DNA of 64,000 nucleotides from Arthrobacter alpinus (GCF_001294625.1 NZ_CP012677.1:1240001-1304000), one strand, 5' to 3'. Shown: positions 7,516 through 16,820, numbered from the stretch's first letter. Translations and numbers: made by a program. The notes: generated by a model from the sequence alone, not told the origin.

Positions 7516-9074
7516 CCAGCGAGCAAGGCGGGCGTTCAAGCCGGTCCAACCCGGGCGCAGGCAACCAGGGAGCGGGGGGCACGCGCCGTCGTGACGACTC
7601 CGGCCGGGAACGCAACCGCAGCACGGGGCGCAACCGCACCACGGCGGCCCCCTCGCAACGCAGCCGCGCCGCCGACCCCGCCCGGCTAGTGGCGTTTGAG
7701 GTGTTGCGCGCCGTCTCCAGCGACGACGCCTACGCCAACCTGGTGCTGCCCTCCCGCATCCGGCACCACAAACTGGACCGCCGCGACGCCGGCTTCGCCA
7801 CCGAACTGGCCTACGGTGCCCTGCGCGCCCAGGGAACGTACGACGCCATCTTGGCCCGCTGCGTGGACCGCCCCCTGTCCGAGCTTGACCCGGCCATTCT
7901 GGACGCTTTGCGGATCGGCGTCCACCAGCTGGTGGCCATGCGCGTGCCGGCCCATGCCGCCCTAGACCAGACGGTGGGCCTGGCCCGCGCCGTCATCGGT
8001 GCTGGACCGTCGGCGCTCATCAACGCCGTGTTGCGCAAGGTGGCAGCCAAGGAACTCCCCGAGTGGCTCACCGAACTGACGGCAGGGCTCACCGACGAGG
8101 TGAAGGTTGCCTCGATCGAGCATTCCCACCCCGAATGGATCGTGCGCTCACTGCGCCAGGCACTGGTGGCCCACGGCCGCGAGGTCTCCGAGATTACGGC
8201 CTTGCTAGAGGCCGACAACTCCGCCCCCGTGGTGAACCTGGTGGCACTGCCTGGCCTGGGCAGCCTTGACGAGGCGTTTGAGGCCGGGTTCACGCCGGGG
8301 GAGCTGGCCGTCGATTCGGCGCTGTCCTCCGGCGGCGACTTGGGCCGCCTAGCCAGCGTGCGCGAAGGAACGGTCCGGGTTCAGGACGTCGGCTCACAGC
8401 TGGTGGCCCGGGCCCTGGCCGGGGTGGACATCTCCAGCGAGCTCAAGGACGGGGAGGAGCGCTGGCTGGACCTGTGCGCCGGCCCCGGCGGCAAGGCTGC
8501 CCTGCTGGGTGCGCTGGCCGCCGAGAAGGGTGCCTGGATCCTGGCCAACGAGCCCACCCCGCACCGTGCCAAGCTGGTGGAACAGGCCTTGGCCGCCGTC
8601 CCGGAACACACTTGGAGCGTGCGCACCGGGGATGGCCGGGACGTGGGCGTAGACCACCCCGAATCCTTTGACAGGGTCCTTGTCGACGCCCCCTGCACCG
8701 GCCTTGGTGCCCTGCGCCGCCGCCCCGAGTCACGCTGGCGCCGCAAGCTCTCGGACGTCACCGAGCTGGGCCCGCTGCAGCGCGAGCTGCTGACCTCGGC
8801 GCTGGCAGCCGTCAAACCCGGTGGAGTGGTGGCCTATGTGACGTGTTCCCCGCACATTGCCGAGACCATCACCGTGGTGGAGGACGTCATGCGCAAGCGT
8901 GCGGATCTGGAACTGCTCGACGCCGGCGCCGCCCTGGACGCCGTCAGCCTCACCGGGAACCTGGGTGCGGGCAATACGAGCTCGGAGCTGGCCACCAACA
9001 AGATGACCGCGCAGCTGTGGCCGCACATCCACCAGACCGACGCCATGTTCCTGGCGCTCATCCGCAAGCTCTGA
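7512..9074 (+). CDS. rsmB: 16S rRNA (cytosine-5) methyltransferase RsmB (Sun/Fmu family)
   Basis: Methylates a cytosine of 16S rRNA (C967 in E. coli) with SAM. 520 residues: a low-complexity basic/Ser/Gly-rich tail of about 55 residues, a NusB-like RNA-binding domain (about 60-200), then the methyltransferase with the SAM motif LDLCAGPGGKAA, Cys395 in DAPCTGLG (motif IV) and the nucleophile Cys445 in VTCSPH (motif VI). The long disordered N-terminus is typical for actinobacteria. It overlaps fmt and is followed 39 bases later by rpe. Confidence 0.95.
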   Translation: MTSEQGGRSSRSNPGAGNQGAGGTRRRDDSGRERNRSTGRNRTTAAPSQRSRAADPARLVAFEVLRAVSSDDAYANLVLPSRIRHHKLDRRDAGFATELAYGALRAQGTYDAILARCVDRPLSELDPAILDALRIGVHQLVAMRVPAHAALDQTVGLARAVIGAGPSALINAVLRKVAAKELPEWLTELTAGLTDEVKVASIEHSHPEWIVRSLRQALVAHGREVSEITALLEADNSAPVVNLVALPGLGSLDEAFEAGFTPGELAVDSALSSGGDLGRLASVREGTVRVQDVGSQLVARALAGVDISSELKDGEERWLDLCAGPGGKAALLGALAAEKGAWILANEPTPHRAKLVEQALAAVPEHTWSVRTGDGRDVGVDHPESFDRVLVDAPCTGLGALRRRPESRWRRKLSDVTELGPLQRELLTSALAAVKPGGVVAYVTCSPHIAETITVVEDVMRKRADLELLDAGAALDAVSLTGNLGAGNTSSELATNKMTAQLWPHIHQTDAMFLALIRKL

Positions 9075-9113
9075 CCCGAAACACACGCACGCCCACCCCT
9101 AGAAAGGGTTCCC

Positions 9114-9791
9114 ATGCCCCGTTCCTTGTTGAAGTGCTGCATCAACCCCAGCATCCTCTCCGCCGACTTCGTCAACCTTGAGGCGGAGCTTGCCCGGATC
9201 TCCAACGCCGACGCCGTCCACGTGGACGTCATGGACAACCACTTTGTGCCGAACCTGACCCTTGGCCTGCCGGTGGTTGAGCGCATTGCACAGGTCAGCC
9301 CCGTGCCCCTGGATGCACACCTGATGATCGCCGACGTCGACCGCTGGGCACCGCTGTATGCCGACGCCGGGCTGGCATCGGTGACCTTCCATGTGGAAGC
9401 ATCACAGGCGCCCATCAAGCTGGCGCGGGAACTGAGGGCCAGGGGCGCCAAAGCGGGCATGGCGCTGCGCCCGGCCACCCCGGTGGAGCCGTACCTGGAC
9501 ATGCTCACTGAGCTGGACATGCTGCTGATCATGACGGTGGAGCCCGGCTTTGGCGGGCAGTCCTTCCTGGACGTCACGCTGCCCAAAATCCGCCGGGCAC
9601 GGGCCGCCATCCAGGGCAGCGGCGCCAATGTGGCCATCCAGGTGGACGGTGGTATCACCGAGGAAACCATCACCCGCGCCGCCGACGCCGGTGCCAACAT
9701 CTTCGTGGCGGGATCCGCCGTCTACGGGGCGCCCTCACCGGCCGAGGCCATCGAGTCCTTGCGCGCCAAGGGCCAGCTTGCCTTCGGCTGA
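9114..9791 (+). CDS. rpe: Ribulose-phosphate 3-epimerase
   Basis: Interconverts ribulose 5-phosphate and xylulose 5-phosphate in the pentose phosphate pathway. A 225-residue TIM barrel with the family blocks [23 protein letters not shown] (metal-binding His and catalytic Asp) and [12 protein letters not shown], and the second catalytic Asp in QVDGGI. AGAAAGGG seven bases upstream supports the ATG at 9114. It is last in the def-fmt-rsmB-rpe unit. Ribulose 5-phosphate is also the substrate of RibB encoded 3 kb downstream. Confidence 0.96.
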   Translation: MPRSLLKCCINPSILSADFVNLEAELARISNADAVHVDVMDNHFVPNLTLGLPVVERIAQVSPVPLDAHLMIADVDRWAPLYADAGLASVTFHVEASQAPIKLARELRARGAKAGMALRPATPVEPYLDMLTELDMLLIMTVEPGFGGQSFLDVTLPKIRRARAAIQGSGANVAIQVDGGITEETITRAADAGANIFVAGSAVYGAPSPAEAIESLRAKGQLAFG

Positions 9792-9870
9792 GGAGGGTGG
9801 CCAGCAAACCGGCCACGGCGGGGAGAAATCCTCTCCGGCGCTGCTTGGAGTAGGATGACGAGGAGTTCAT

Positions 9871-9923
9871 TGGCACCCTGAAAGGTGCCATAATGTAAGT
9901 GATGCCCGCACTGGCGGGCATCA
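9871..9923 (+). terminator. Two hairpins between rpe and the FMN riboswitch
   Basis: TGGCACC-CTGAAA-GGTGCCA at 9871-9890 and TGATGCCCGC-ACTG-GCGGGCATCA at 9900-9923 are perfect stems of 7 and 10 bp. They lie between the rpe stop and the riboswitch, so one or both probably end the upstream operon. Neither has a T run; either could instead be part of the rib leader. Confidence 0.55.
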
Positions 9924-9936
9924 ATAAATGAAGTAT

Positions 9937-10081
9937 CACGTGCTCCGGGGTCGGTGTAATTCCGAACCGGCGGTTATAGTCCGCGACCCGAGCGCAGCAC
10001 ACTGGAAACAGTGGGCAGCGCACGGTTGATCTGGTGAAATTCCGGAACCGACAGTTAAAGTCTGGATGGGAGAAGCACGAA
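9937..10081 (+). promoter_or_regulatory. FMN riboswitch (RFN element)
   Basis: The conserved RFN landmarks are present in order: GTGCTCCGGGGTCGGTGTAA, TTCCGAACCGGCGGTTATAG, the G-rich variable arm, then GATCTGGTGAAATTCCGG, AACCGACAGTTAAAGTC and GGATGGGAGAAGCACG. P1 is closed by CGTGCT (9939-9944) and AGCACG (10074-10079). About 120 bases separate it from the ribM start; the expression platform is not obvious. It would switch off ribM-ribDEBAH when FMN is plentiful. Confidence 0.97.
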
Positions 10082-10201
10082 CAGTTTTGGCCACCCGCCA
10101 AAGGTGTCGCAGCTGCATACGCTGCTGACGCTGTCGCACAGGTGCGCCAGTTCTGTCGTTACCCCCCGGAGCCATCGCGGTTCGAAAGGGTATAGGTAAC
10201 G

Positions 10202-10939
10202 ATGGACTTTCTGCGATGGCTCTTTGACGCCAAGCTTGAATTCGCCGGCGGCGGATTCCTCCTCTGGCGTGAAGTCATAGGCAATCTTTTTGGGCTCGCC
10301 AGCGCCCTCGGCGGCATGCGCCGAAAAATCTGGGCCTGGCCGGTGGGCATCATCGGCAACGCACTGCTGTTCACGGTGTTCATCGGCTCCATCTTCGGCT
10401 CGGCCGACCACGTGAACCTCCTCGGGCAGGCCGGCCGCCAAATCATGTTCATCGCCGTCTCTATCTACGGCTGGTACCGCTGGAACCAGACTCGTACTTC
10501 CTCAGGGCACGACGGCGGCGCCCCCATGGGAGATGCCGTCACCCCACGCTGGGCGAGCGTGAAAACCCGCTGGCTGCTGGTGGTTGCCATGGTGGCAGGT
10601 ACCGGCATACTCACCCCCGTTTTCCGGGCCCTGGGCTCCTACGAACCTGTGTGGGCCGACGCCTGGATCTTCATGGGTTCACTTCTGGCCACCTACGGCA
10701 TGGCCAAGGGATGGGTTGAATTCTGGCTCATCTGGGTGGTAGTTGACTTGGTGGGCGTACCGTTGCTCTTTAGCGCCGGCTACTACGCCTCCGCCTTCAT
10801 GTACATCTTCTACGGGGCCTTCACCTTGATCGGGTTCTTTGTGTGGTGGCGTTACCGCCACAATGCCGACGCGGCACAACTGTCCGTCGAGACTACGTTT
10901 CCTGACATAACTGTGAGCAGAAATGAGAGCAAGCTATGA
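10202..10939 (+). CDS. ribM: Riboflavin transporter of the PnuC/PnuX family
   Basis: A 245-residue integral membrane protein with about seven hydrophobic helices and PnuC-like blocks (GQAGRQIMFIAVSIYGWYRWN, shown here in two parts: GQAGRQIM and YGWYRW). PnuC proteins import nicotinamide mononucleotide or riboside, but members placed behind FMN riboswitches in actinobacteria (RibM/PnuX) carry riboflavin. This gene is the first one after the FMN riboswitch and overlaps ribD by ATGA, which is the main reason for the riboflavin assignment. Uptake is thought to be facilitated diffusion followed by phosphorylation in the cell. Confidence 0.85.
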   Translation: MDFLRWLFDAKLEFAGGGFLLWREVIGNLFGLASALGGMRRKIWAWPVGIIGNALLFTVFIGSIFGSADHVNLLGQAGRQIMFIAVSIYGWYRWNQTRTSSGHDGGAPMGDAVTPRWASVKTRWLLVVAMVAGTGILTPVFRALGSYEPVWADAWIFMGSLLATYGMAKGWVEFWLIWVVVDLVGVPLLFSAGYYASAFMYIFYGAFTLIGFFVWWRYRHNADAAQLSVETTFPDITVSRNESKL

Positions 10940-12051
10940 GTTTCCAGGACGCTGACGAGCACTTCAGTGACGCTGAAGTGGTGGGCATGGAAACGGCCAT
11001 ATCCGCCGCCAGGCAGGGTGTGCGCGGGGCCAACCCCCTGGTCGGTGCGGTCATTATCGATGCCGATGGCACCGTCTTGGCCATCGGCCACCACCTAGGA
11101 GCCGGAACACCCCACGCCGAGGCGGACGCCATTGCCTCCCTGCGGGGAACCCGCCGGGACCTCTCCGCGGCCACCATCATCGTCACCCTGGAACCTTGCA
11201 ATCACCGGGGCCGGATGGGACCTTGTACCCAAGCAATTCTCGACGCCGGCATTGGCAACGTGGTCTTTGCGGTGGCCGACCCCCACGTGCCCGCGGCCGG
11301 AGGGGCACAGAGGCTGCGCCGGGAAGGCATCAACGTCCGTTCCGGGTTGCTGGCCCAGGAAGCGCGAGAGCTTAACAAGCAATGGTTTGTGGCGGTTGCA
11401 CAGGGGCGGCCCTTTGTCACCGCCCGCCTTGCCCAAACAGTTGACGGCAGGATCGCCGCGGAGGATGGCACCAGCCAGTGGATCACCTCGGTGCAATCCC
11501 GCCGGGACTCCCATACCCTGCGCGCCAGGGTGGATGCCATAGTGGTGGGCACGGGGACCGTTCTGGCGGACAACCCGCGCCTGACGGCCAGGGACGACGC
11601 CGGCATGGAAACGGCCAAGCAGCCCTTGCGCGTGGTGATGGGCATGCGGGTTACGGCAGCAGACGCCGCCGTCCGAGGAGCGGCTGGCTCCGACGCGTCC
11701 GCTGAAGCCAACGGCGGGTTCGTGCAACTGCACACGCACGATCCCGCCGTCGTCCTGGCGGAACTGCAAGCACGCGGAATTGGCCACTTAATGATCGAGG
11801 GTGGTTCTCGGATCAACGCAGCATTCCTGGCCGCAGGGCTCGTTGACGAGCTGATCGTCTATCTGGCGCCCACACTGCTGGGTTCAGGTATTCCGGCATT
11901 GAAAAATCTGGGCATCACCACCCTGGCCGACGCCCAGCAATGGGAATGGGATACCACCACCGCCGCCGGGCCGGTGGAACGGATGGGTCAAGACCTCAAA
12001 CTCACGCTCATGCCAGCAACGACGCCGGCGCCCACTAACCTCGAAGGGTAG
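10936..12051 (+). CDS. ribD: Bifunctional riboflavin biosynthesis deaminase/reductase RibD
   Basis: Carries out steps two and three of riboflavin synthesis: deamination and then NADPH reduction of the pyrimidine intermediate. 371 residues. The N-terminal zinc deaminase domain has HAEADA (catalytic His/Glu) and PCNHRGRMGPC with two Cys ligands; the usual proline after Thr in PxxHxGRTPPC is replaced by Gly, a minor change. The C-terminal reductase domain starts near residue 155 (RPFVTARLAQTVDGRIA) and has the GTGTVLADNP and IEGGSRINAAF motifs. ATGA overlap with ribM. Confidence 0.95.
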   Translation: MSFQDADEHFSDAEVVGMETAISAARQGVRGANPLVGAVIIDADGTVLAIGHHLGAGTPHAEADAIASLRGTRRDLSAATIIVTLEPCNHRGRMGPCTQAILDAGIGNVVFAVADPHVPAAGGAQRLRREGINVRSGLLAQEARELNKQWFVAVAQGRPFVTARLAQTVDGRIAAEDGTSQWITSVQSRRDSHTLRARVDAIVVGTGTVLADNPRLTARDDAGMETAKQPLRVVMGMRVTAADAAVRGAAGSDASAEANGGFVQLHTHDPAVVLAELQARGIGHLMIEGGSRINAAFLAAGLVDELIVYLAPTLLGSGIPALKNLGITTLADAQQWEWDTTTAAGPVERMGQDLKLTLMPATTPAPTNLEG

Positions 12052-12055
12052 TCAG

Positions 12056-12712
12056 ATGTTTACAGGAATCATTGAAGGCCGCGGCACAGTTGTGCGCATG
12101 GACAGAAATCCGGACACCGACAGTGCCACGCTGATACTCACTGCCGGGGGTTCGGTAGACGGGTTGGGCTTGGGGGGCTCGCTGGCCGTCAACGGGGTGT
12201 GTCTGAGTGCCACCGGCATCAACGGGCACACGGTGGAGGTGGATGTCATGGGCGAGACACTTGCCCGCACCACCACTGGTGATCTTCGCCCCGGAGCCAC
12301 TGTCAATTTGGAGCGGTGCGTGCAAGCTGGCGGGCGCCTTGACGGGCACGTGGTCCAAGGACACGTGGATGGGGTGGGTAGGCTGCTGGAACGGGAAAAT
12401 CTGGGCAAGTGGGAGCGGCTTCGCTTCGCCGTACCCACCCGCTTATCCCGTTATATTGCCGAGAAAGGCTCCATCGCCGTCGATGGCGTGTCCTTGACGG
12501 TCACGGCCGTCAGCGCCCCCGAGGAGGAGCCGCAGTGGTTTGAGGTGGGACTGATTCCCGTCACACTCGCCAACACCGGTCTGGGTGAGAAGGTGGTGGG
12601 CGGGCACGTGAACCTGGAGGTGGACGTGCTGGCCAAATACGCCGAGCGGTTGTGGCAATTCGCTGCTCCCGCAGCACCTTTCTCCGGTGCCACGCAGGGA
12701 GAGGCCATCTGA
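12056..12712 (+). CDS. ribE: Riboflavin synthase, alpha chain
   Basis: Dismutates two molecules of dimethylribityllumazine to riboflavin. 218 residues with two lumazine-binding barrels: the first begins MFTGIIEGRGTV and contains VNGVCLSA, the second is marked by GHVVQGHVDGVGRL and VDGVSLTV. Starts four bases after ribD; its TGA overlaps the ribB ATG (TGATG). Gene naming varies (also called ribC). Confidence 0.95.
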   Translation: MFTGIIEGRGTVVRMDRNPDTDSATLILTAGGSVDGLGLGGSLAVNGVCLSATGINGHTVEVDVMGETLARTTTGDLRPGATVNLERCVQAGGRLDGHVVQGHVDGVGRLLERENLGKWERLRFAVPTRLSRYIAEKGSIAVDGVSLTVTAVSAPEEEPQWFEVGLIPVTLANTGLGEKVVGGHVNLEVDVLAKYAERLWQFAAPAAPFSGATQGEAI

Positions 12713-13386
12713 TGGGCGCGCTCACCAACCCGGCCACCTTGCTTGACCCGGTACCGGCGGCCATTGCCGCGATCGCCCGCGGCGAAGCGGTACTGGTGGT
12801 GGACGATGAAGACCGTGAAAACGAAGGCGACATCATCTTTGCCGCCCAGCACAGCACCCCTGCCTTGATGGGCTGGACCATCCGGCACAGTTCAGGCGTC
12901 ATTTGCGTGCCCATGGAGAAGGCCCGCGCGGACGCCCTAGAACTGCCTCCCATGACGGCGCACAACCAGGATGCCAAGGGCACCGCCTACACCGTCAGTT
13001 GTGACGCCGCCCACGGCGTCTCCACCGGCATCAGCGCCACCGACAGGTCACTGACGGCCACCGTTTTGGCCGACCCCACGTCCAGGCCCGACGCCGTGAC
13101 CCGGCCCGGGCACATGTTCCCCCTACGCGCCGTGGCCGGGGGAGTTCGGGCACGCCCCGGCCATACGGAAGCGTCCGTGGAGCTGTGCAAACTGGCAGGG
13201 TGTGAACCGGTCGCCATCATCGCCGAGGTGGTGGACGACGTCGGCCAAATGGTTCGCCTGGCCGGGCTGCGGGACTTTGCCCAGGAACACAATCTGCTCC
13301 TGATCTCCATCGCTGACCTAGTGGCATACCTGGGCAGCCAGGCCCCGGCAACGGCCAAGACCCCGGCGGTCGCAGACCATGACTGA
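12712..13386 (+). CDS. ribB: 3,4-dihydroxy-2-butanone 4-phosphate synthase
   Basis: Converts ribulose 5-phosphate to the four-carbon precursor of riboflavin. 224 residues, with the acidic active-site loop [16 protein letters not shown] near the N-terminus, the [14 protein letters not shown] block, and [16 protein letters not shown]. The ATG at 12712 shares its A with the ribE stop; a longer reading from 12652 lies inside ribE and is not supported. In many actinobacteria this domain is fused to GTP cyclohydrolase II as RibBA; here the two are separate genes overlapping by eight bases. Confidence 0.95.
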   Translation: MGALTNPATLLDPVPAAIAAIARGEAVLVVDDEDRENEGDIIFAAQHSTPALMGWTIRHSSGVICVPMEKARADALELPPMTAHNQDAKGTAYTVSCDAAHGVSTGISATDRSLTATVLADPTSRPDAVTRPGHMFPLRAVAGGVRARPGHTEASVELCKLAGCEPVAIIAEVVDDVGQMVRLAGLRDFAQEHNLLLISIADLVAYLGSQAPATAKTPAVADHD

Positions 13387-14047
13387 GAATCATTCACCCG
13401 AGCCGGCATCAATTGTTACGGGCGGCCCAGTGGTGACGTTACCCACACGGTTTGGCCGTTTCGCAGTGCAGGCCTGGATCGATGCAGCCACCGGTGCCGA
13501 ACACCTGAGCCTTAGCGCGCCGGGGGAAGCTGGCACCGGCACCGATGACCCGGTGGTGCGTTTGCACTCCGAATGCCTCACCGGGGACGTCTTTGGCTCC
13601 TACCGCTGCGACTGCGGCGAGCAGCTGGACTATGCCCTGGAGAAAATCCACCGCCTGGGTGGGACCCTGGTTTACCTGCGCGGTCACGAGGGCCGGGGAA
13701 TCGGGTTGGCCAACAAGATCAAGGCCTATAGCCTGCAAGAAGCAGGCGCGGACACTGTGGAAGCCAACGAACAGCTTGGCTTGCCGGTGGACAGCCGCGA
13801 CTACGCCGCCGCGGCGGGCATCCTGCACTCCTTGGGACTGACACGGATAGCCCTGCTGAGCAACAACCCGCTAAAGTCTGCGGACCTGTCCCGACATGGC
13901 ATCACGGTCACCCGCACGGTGCCCACCGAAGTACCTGCCCGCAGTGAGAATCGCCGCTATTTGGAAACCAAGCGCGACCGCATGCACCACACCCTTGAAG
14001 TACCTGCCACAGAACCATCACCCCCATCGGAAGGACCCAGCAAATGA
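13379..14047 (+). CDS. ribA: GTP cyclohydrolase II
   Basis: Opens GTP to start riboflavin synthesis. 222 residues. The zinc site is visible in [19 protein letters not shown] (three Cys), followed by [14 protein letters not shown] and the GTP-binding Arg/Thr region LLSNNPLK. An N-terminal stretch of about 25 residues precedes the catalytic domain and may be the linker left from a fused RibBA ancestor. It overlaps ribB by eight bases and ribH by ATGA. Confidence 0.94.
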   Translation: MTENHSPEPASIVTGGPVVTLPTRFGRFAVQAWIDAATGAEHLSLSAPGEAGTGTDDPVVRLHSECLTGDVFGSYRCDCGEQLDYALEKIHRLGGTLVYLRGHEGRGIGLANKIKAYSLQEAGADTVEANEQLGLPVDSRDYAAAAGILHSLGLTRIALLSNNPLKSADLSRHGITVTRTVPTEVPARSENRRYLETKRDRMHHTLEVPATEPSPPSEGPSK

Positions 14048-14532
14048 GCGGCCACGGAGCACCTGTCATCGGATTCGACAATGCGGAAAAGAGCCAGACG
14101 GCGGGGCTGAAGCTGGCTATCATCGCCGCAAGCTGGCACACCGAAATCATGGACGGGCTGCTTGCCGGGGCCCTGCGCGGCGCCGACGACGCCGGGATCG
14201 AGAACCCCGCCGTCGTCCGGGTACCAGGCAGCTTTGAACTGCCCGTCGCGGCCGCGCGGCTGGCACCAAACTTTGACGCCGTCGTCGCACTCGGCGTGGT
14301 GATCCGCGGCGGCACACCACACTTTGAGTACGTGTGCCAGGCCGCCACCATGGGCTTGACCGACGTCAGCGTGCGCACCGGGGTGCCCGTGGGCTTCGGC
14401 GTACTCACCTGCGACACCGAACAGCAGGGCCTTGACCGGGCCGGTCTACCGGGGTCTGTGGAGGACAAGGGCCACGAGGCCACGACGGCGGCCCTGGCCA
14501 CCGCGCTGGTCCTCGCCAAGCTGGGCGTGTAG
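14044..14532 (+). CDS. ribH: 6,7-dimethyl-8-ribityllumazine synthase
   Basis: Condenses the ribB product with the ribD-pathway pyrimidine to make lumazine, the substrate of RibE. 162 residues, with [17 protein letters not shown] and the active-site strand [17 protein letters not shown] (catalytic His). It is the last gene of the FMN-controlled operon and is followed by a long palindromic repeat. Confidence 0.96.
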   Translation: MSGHGAPVIGFDNAEKSQTAGLKLAIIAASWHTEIMDGLLAGALRGADDAGIENPAVVRVPGSFELPVAAARLAPNFDAVVALGVVIRGGTPHFEYVCQAATMGLTDVSVRTGVPVGFGVLTCDTEQQGLDRAGLPGSVEDKGHEATTAALATALVLAKLGV

Positions 14533-14616
14533 GGGCGACCAGCCGTCCGGTGTTTTTGCGAGGTAGGCGCCGGTGTGGTCATCGGGGGTCGATAGGGACG
14601 AACTTCGATGCCTCGG

Positions 14617-14676
14617 GGGGGCCGTTGTGGTGATTCGACCCAGGTGCACCAGGGGCGAATCACCACAACGGCCCCC
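14617..14676. repeat. Long palindromic repeat, copy 2 (GGGGGCCGTTGTGGTGA family)
   Basis: A 21-bp perfect stem begins GGGGGCCGTTGTGGTGATTC at 14617 and closes at 14656-14676. The 18-base loop contains the palindrome GGTGCACC. The arm repeats that of the element at 4950-5013 over 18 bases, while the loops differ. It lies between ribH and hisE and may also end the rib transcript. Confidence 0.8.
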
Positions 14677-14742
14677 GGCCCCCGTGCGTTCACATGCTGG
14701 ACGCCGCCCGTCTCAGAATCCGTGATCCACTCAAGAACCCAG

Positions 14743-14748
14743 TAGGCT
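14743..14748 (+). promoter_or_regulatory. Probable -10 element of a leaderless hisE transcript
   Basis: TAGGCT (pattern TANNNT) sits seven bases before the GTG start of hisE, the spacing seen for leaderless actinobacterial mRNAs. No ribosome binding site precedes the GTG. The -35 region is weak. Confidence 0.45.
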
Positions 14749-14755
14749 GGAAACC

Positions 14756-15019
14756 GTGAAGACCTTCGAATCCCTTTTTGACGAGCTCAGTGCGAAAGCC
14801 GCAGCCCGGCCCGCTGGCTCACGTACCGTTGCCGAACTCGATTCCGGCGTCCACGGTATCGGCAAGAAAGTGGTTGAGGAAGCCGCCGAGGTGTGGATGG
14901 CCGCCGAGTATGAATCGGAAGCAGCCTGCGCCGAGGAGATTTCCCAGCTGTTATACCACCTGCAGGTCATGATGATCGCCAAAGGTTTGACCCTTCAGGA
15001 CGTTTACAAGCATCTCTAG
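14756..15019 (+). CDS. hisE: Phosphoribosyl-ATP pyrophosphatase
   Basis: Second step of histidine synthesis (PR-ATP to PR-AMP). An 87-residue all-helical protein of the MazG-like fold, with [14 protein letters not shown] and [12 protein letters not shown] supplying the acidic magnesium site. GTG start at 14756; likely leaderless. It is separate from hisI, which is 2.6 kb downstream. hisG follows after 86 bases. Confidence 0.95.
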   Translation: MKTFESLFDELSAKAAARPAGSRTVAELDSGVHGIGKKVVEEAAEVWMAAEYESEAACAEEISQLLYHLQVMMIAKGLTLQDVYKHL

Positions 15020-15105
15020 CCACATGCCGTGGCCATTTGCTGTCCCTGAACCAGCATTCACCTGAATGCACCCTTTGCTTGAACTGATCTGAAAGTTACC
15101 CCCCC

Positions 15106-15951
15106 ATGCTTAGAGTTGCCGTCCCCAACAAGGGTTCCTTGTCCGAAGCCGCCTCCGCCATGCTGGCCGAGGCAGGCTACCGAGAACGACGCGACACCCG
15201 TGAACTTGTCATGGTTGATCCGGAGAACAACGTTGAGTTCTTTTTTCTGCGCCCCCGCGACATCGCGGTGTATGTGGGTGCCGGAACCCTCGACGTCGGC
15301 ATCACCGGCCGTGACCTGCTGATGGACGCCCAGGTGGACGCCGAGGAGCTGCTGCCCCTGGGCTTCGCCAAGTCCACGTTCCGCTTCGCCGGTCCCGTGG
15401 GCCACTTCAGCACCGCCGCCGAACTCGAAGGCAAGCGCCTGGCCACCAGCTATGACGGCTTGTTGCGTGAATACTTGGCCGAGCTGGGCATCAACGCCAA
15501 GGTGGTTCGCCTGGATGGCGCCGTGGAATCCTCCGTGCGCCTGGGTGTGGCCGATGCCATTGCCGACGTCGTCGAAACCGGCAGCACTCTCAAGGCTGCC
15601 GGCATGGAAATCTTTGGCGAGGCCATCCTGAACTCCGAAGCCCTTCTGATTGGCCGCCGCGGCGTCACCCAACCCGCCGGCGTCGAGGTCCTGATTCGCC
15701 GCCTGCACAGTGTGCTGGTGGCACGCCAGTACGTTTTGCTTGACTACGATGTGCCCAAGATGCTCCTGGACCAGGCCACGGCGCTGACCCCCGGGCTGGA
15801 GTCGCCCACGGTTTCCCCGCTGCGCGATTCGGACTGGGTTGCCGTGCGCTCCATGGTGTTGGCCAAGGACACGAACCGGATCATGGATGAGCTGTACGAG
15901 CTGGGTGCACGGGCCATCCTGGTCAGCAACATCCACGCCTGCCGCATCTAG
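15106..15951 (+). CDS. hisG: ATP phosphoribosyltransferase (long form)
   Basis: First and feedback-inhibited step of histidine synthesis. 281 residues, i.e. the long HisG form with its own C-terminal histidine-binding regulatory domain (about 205-281), so no HisZ is needed. Signature parts are RVAVPNKGSLSE, the periplasmic-binding-protein-like core with VGAGTLDVGITGRDLL, and the PRPP loop IADVVETGSTLKAAG. The ATG at 15106 has only a weak GAAAG site. Confidence 0.95.
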   Translation: MLRVAVPNKGSLSEAASAMLAEAGYRERRDTRELVMVDPENNVEFFFLRPRDIAVYVGAGTLDVGITGRDLLMDAQVDAEELLPLGFAKSTFRFAGPVGHFSTAAELEGKRLATSYDGLLREYLAELGINAKVVRLDGAVESSVRLGVADAIADVVETGSTLKAAGMEIFGEAILNSEALLIGRRGVTQPAGVEVLIRRLHSVLVARQYVLLDYDVPKMLLDQATALTPGLESPTVSPLRDSDWVAVRSMVLAKDTNRIMDELYELGARAILVSNIHACRI

Positions 15952-15981
15952 ATAAGCCGATTACGTGAAGGGAGTTATCTG

Positions 15982-16752
15982 ATGAGTGTCGCCATTCGCG
16001 TCATCCCATGCCTTGATGTTGACGACGGCCGCGTGGTCAAGGGTGTCAAATTTGAGAACCTGCGCGACGCCGGTGACCCGGTTGAGCTGGCCAAACGGTA
16101 TGACCTGGCCGGGGCCGACGAGCTGACGTTCCTTGACGTGACAGCGTCCTCCGGCAACAGGGAGACCACCTTTGAGGTGGTCTCCCGCGCCGCAGAGCAG
16201 ATCTTCATCCCGCTGACTGTGGGTGGGGGAGTACGGGAGGTCTCAGACGTCGACAGGCTCCTGCGGTACGGGGCCGACAAGGCTTCCATCAACACAGCGG
16301 CCATCGCCCGCCCGGCCGTCATCGACGAGATCACCCGCCGCTTTGGTTCCCAGGTCCTGGTGCTTAGCGTCGACGCACGCCGCACCCAGGGTGGTGCCAC
16401 GCCGTCGGGCTTTGAGGTCACAACCCATGGCGGGCGCAAGGGCACCGGCATGGACGCCATCGAATGGGCCAAGGAGGCTGCCGACCGCGGCATCGGGGAG
16501 ATCTTGTTGAACTCGATCGACGCCGACGGAACCAAGGAAGGCTTCGATTTGGAGCTCATTCGCCTGGTCCGGGCCGCGGTGCACGTGCCCATCATCGCCT
16601 CCGGCGGTGCCGGTGCGCCCGAGCACTTCCCGCCGGCCGTTGCGGCAGGCGCCAACGCCGTGCTGGCCGCGTCGATCTTCCACTTTGGCCCCGACAATGC
16701 CATTGCCCAGGTCAAGAAGGCCATCCGCGACGCCGGCTACGAGGTCCGCTAA
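15982..16752 (+). CDS. hisF: Imidazole glycerol phosphate synthase cyclase subunit
   Basis: With the glutaminase HisH (not in this window) it makes imidazole glycerol phosphate and AICAR. A 256-residue TIM barrel: [16 protein letters not shown] carries the catalytic Asp12, and VLSVDARR the second catalytic Asp; the phosphate loops are TVGGGVR and [11 protein letters not shown] clear AGGGAG site precedes the ATG. It ends at a very long hairpin shared with the convergent TIGR03085 gene. Confidence 0.96.
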   Translation: MSVAIRVIPCLDVDDGRVVKGVKFENLRDAGDPVELAKRYDLAGADELTFLDVTASSGNRETTFEVVSRAAEQIFIPLTVGGGVREVSDVDRLLRYGADKASINTAAIARPAVIDEITRRFGSQVLVLSVDARRTQGGATPSGFEVTTHGGRKGTGMDAIEWAKEAADRGIGEILLNSIDADGTKEGFDLELIRLVRAAVHVPIIASGGAGAPEHFPPAVAAGANAVLAASIFHFGPDNAIAQVKKAIRDAGYEVR

Positions 16753-16757
16753 CGCCT

Positions 16758-16820
16758 TAACCCCGTTGAGGGGGCAGATCACCCCGTTGAGGGGTGATCT
16801 GCCCCCTCAACGGAGGGTTA
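16758..16820. terminator. Very long bidirectional hairpin between hisF and the TIGR03085 gene
   Basis: A 23-bp perfect stem (16763-16785 with 16791-16813, five-base loop) is extended by TAACC/GGTTA across a two-base bulge. Inside each arm the unit CCGTTGAGGGG is repeated. It overlaps the stop codon of the minus-strand gene, so it ends both convergent transcripts. Confidence 0.85.
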
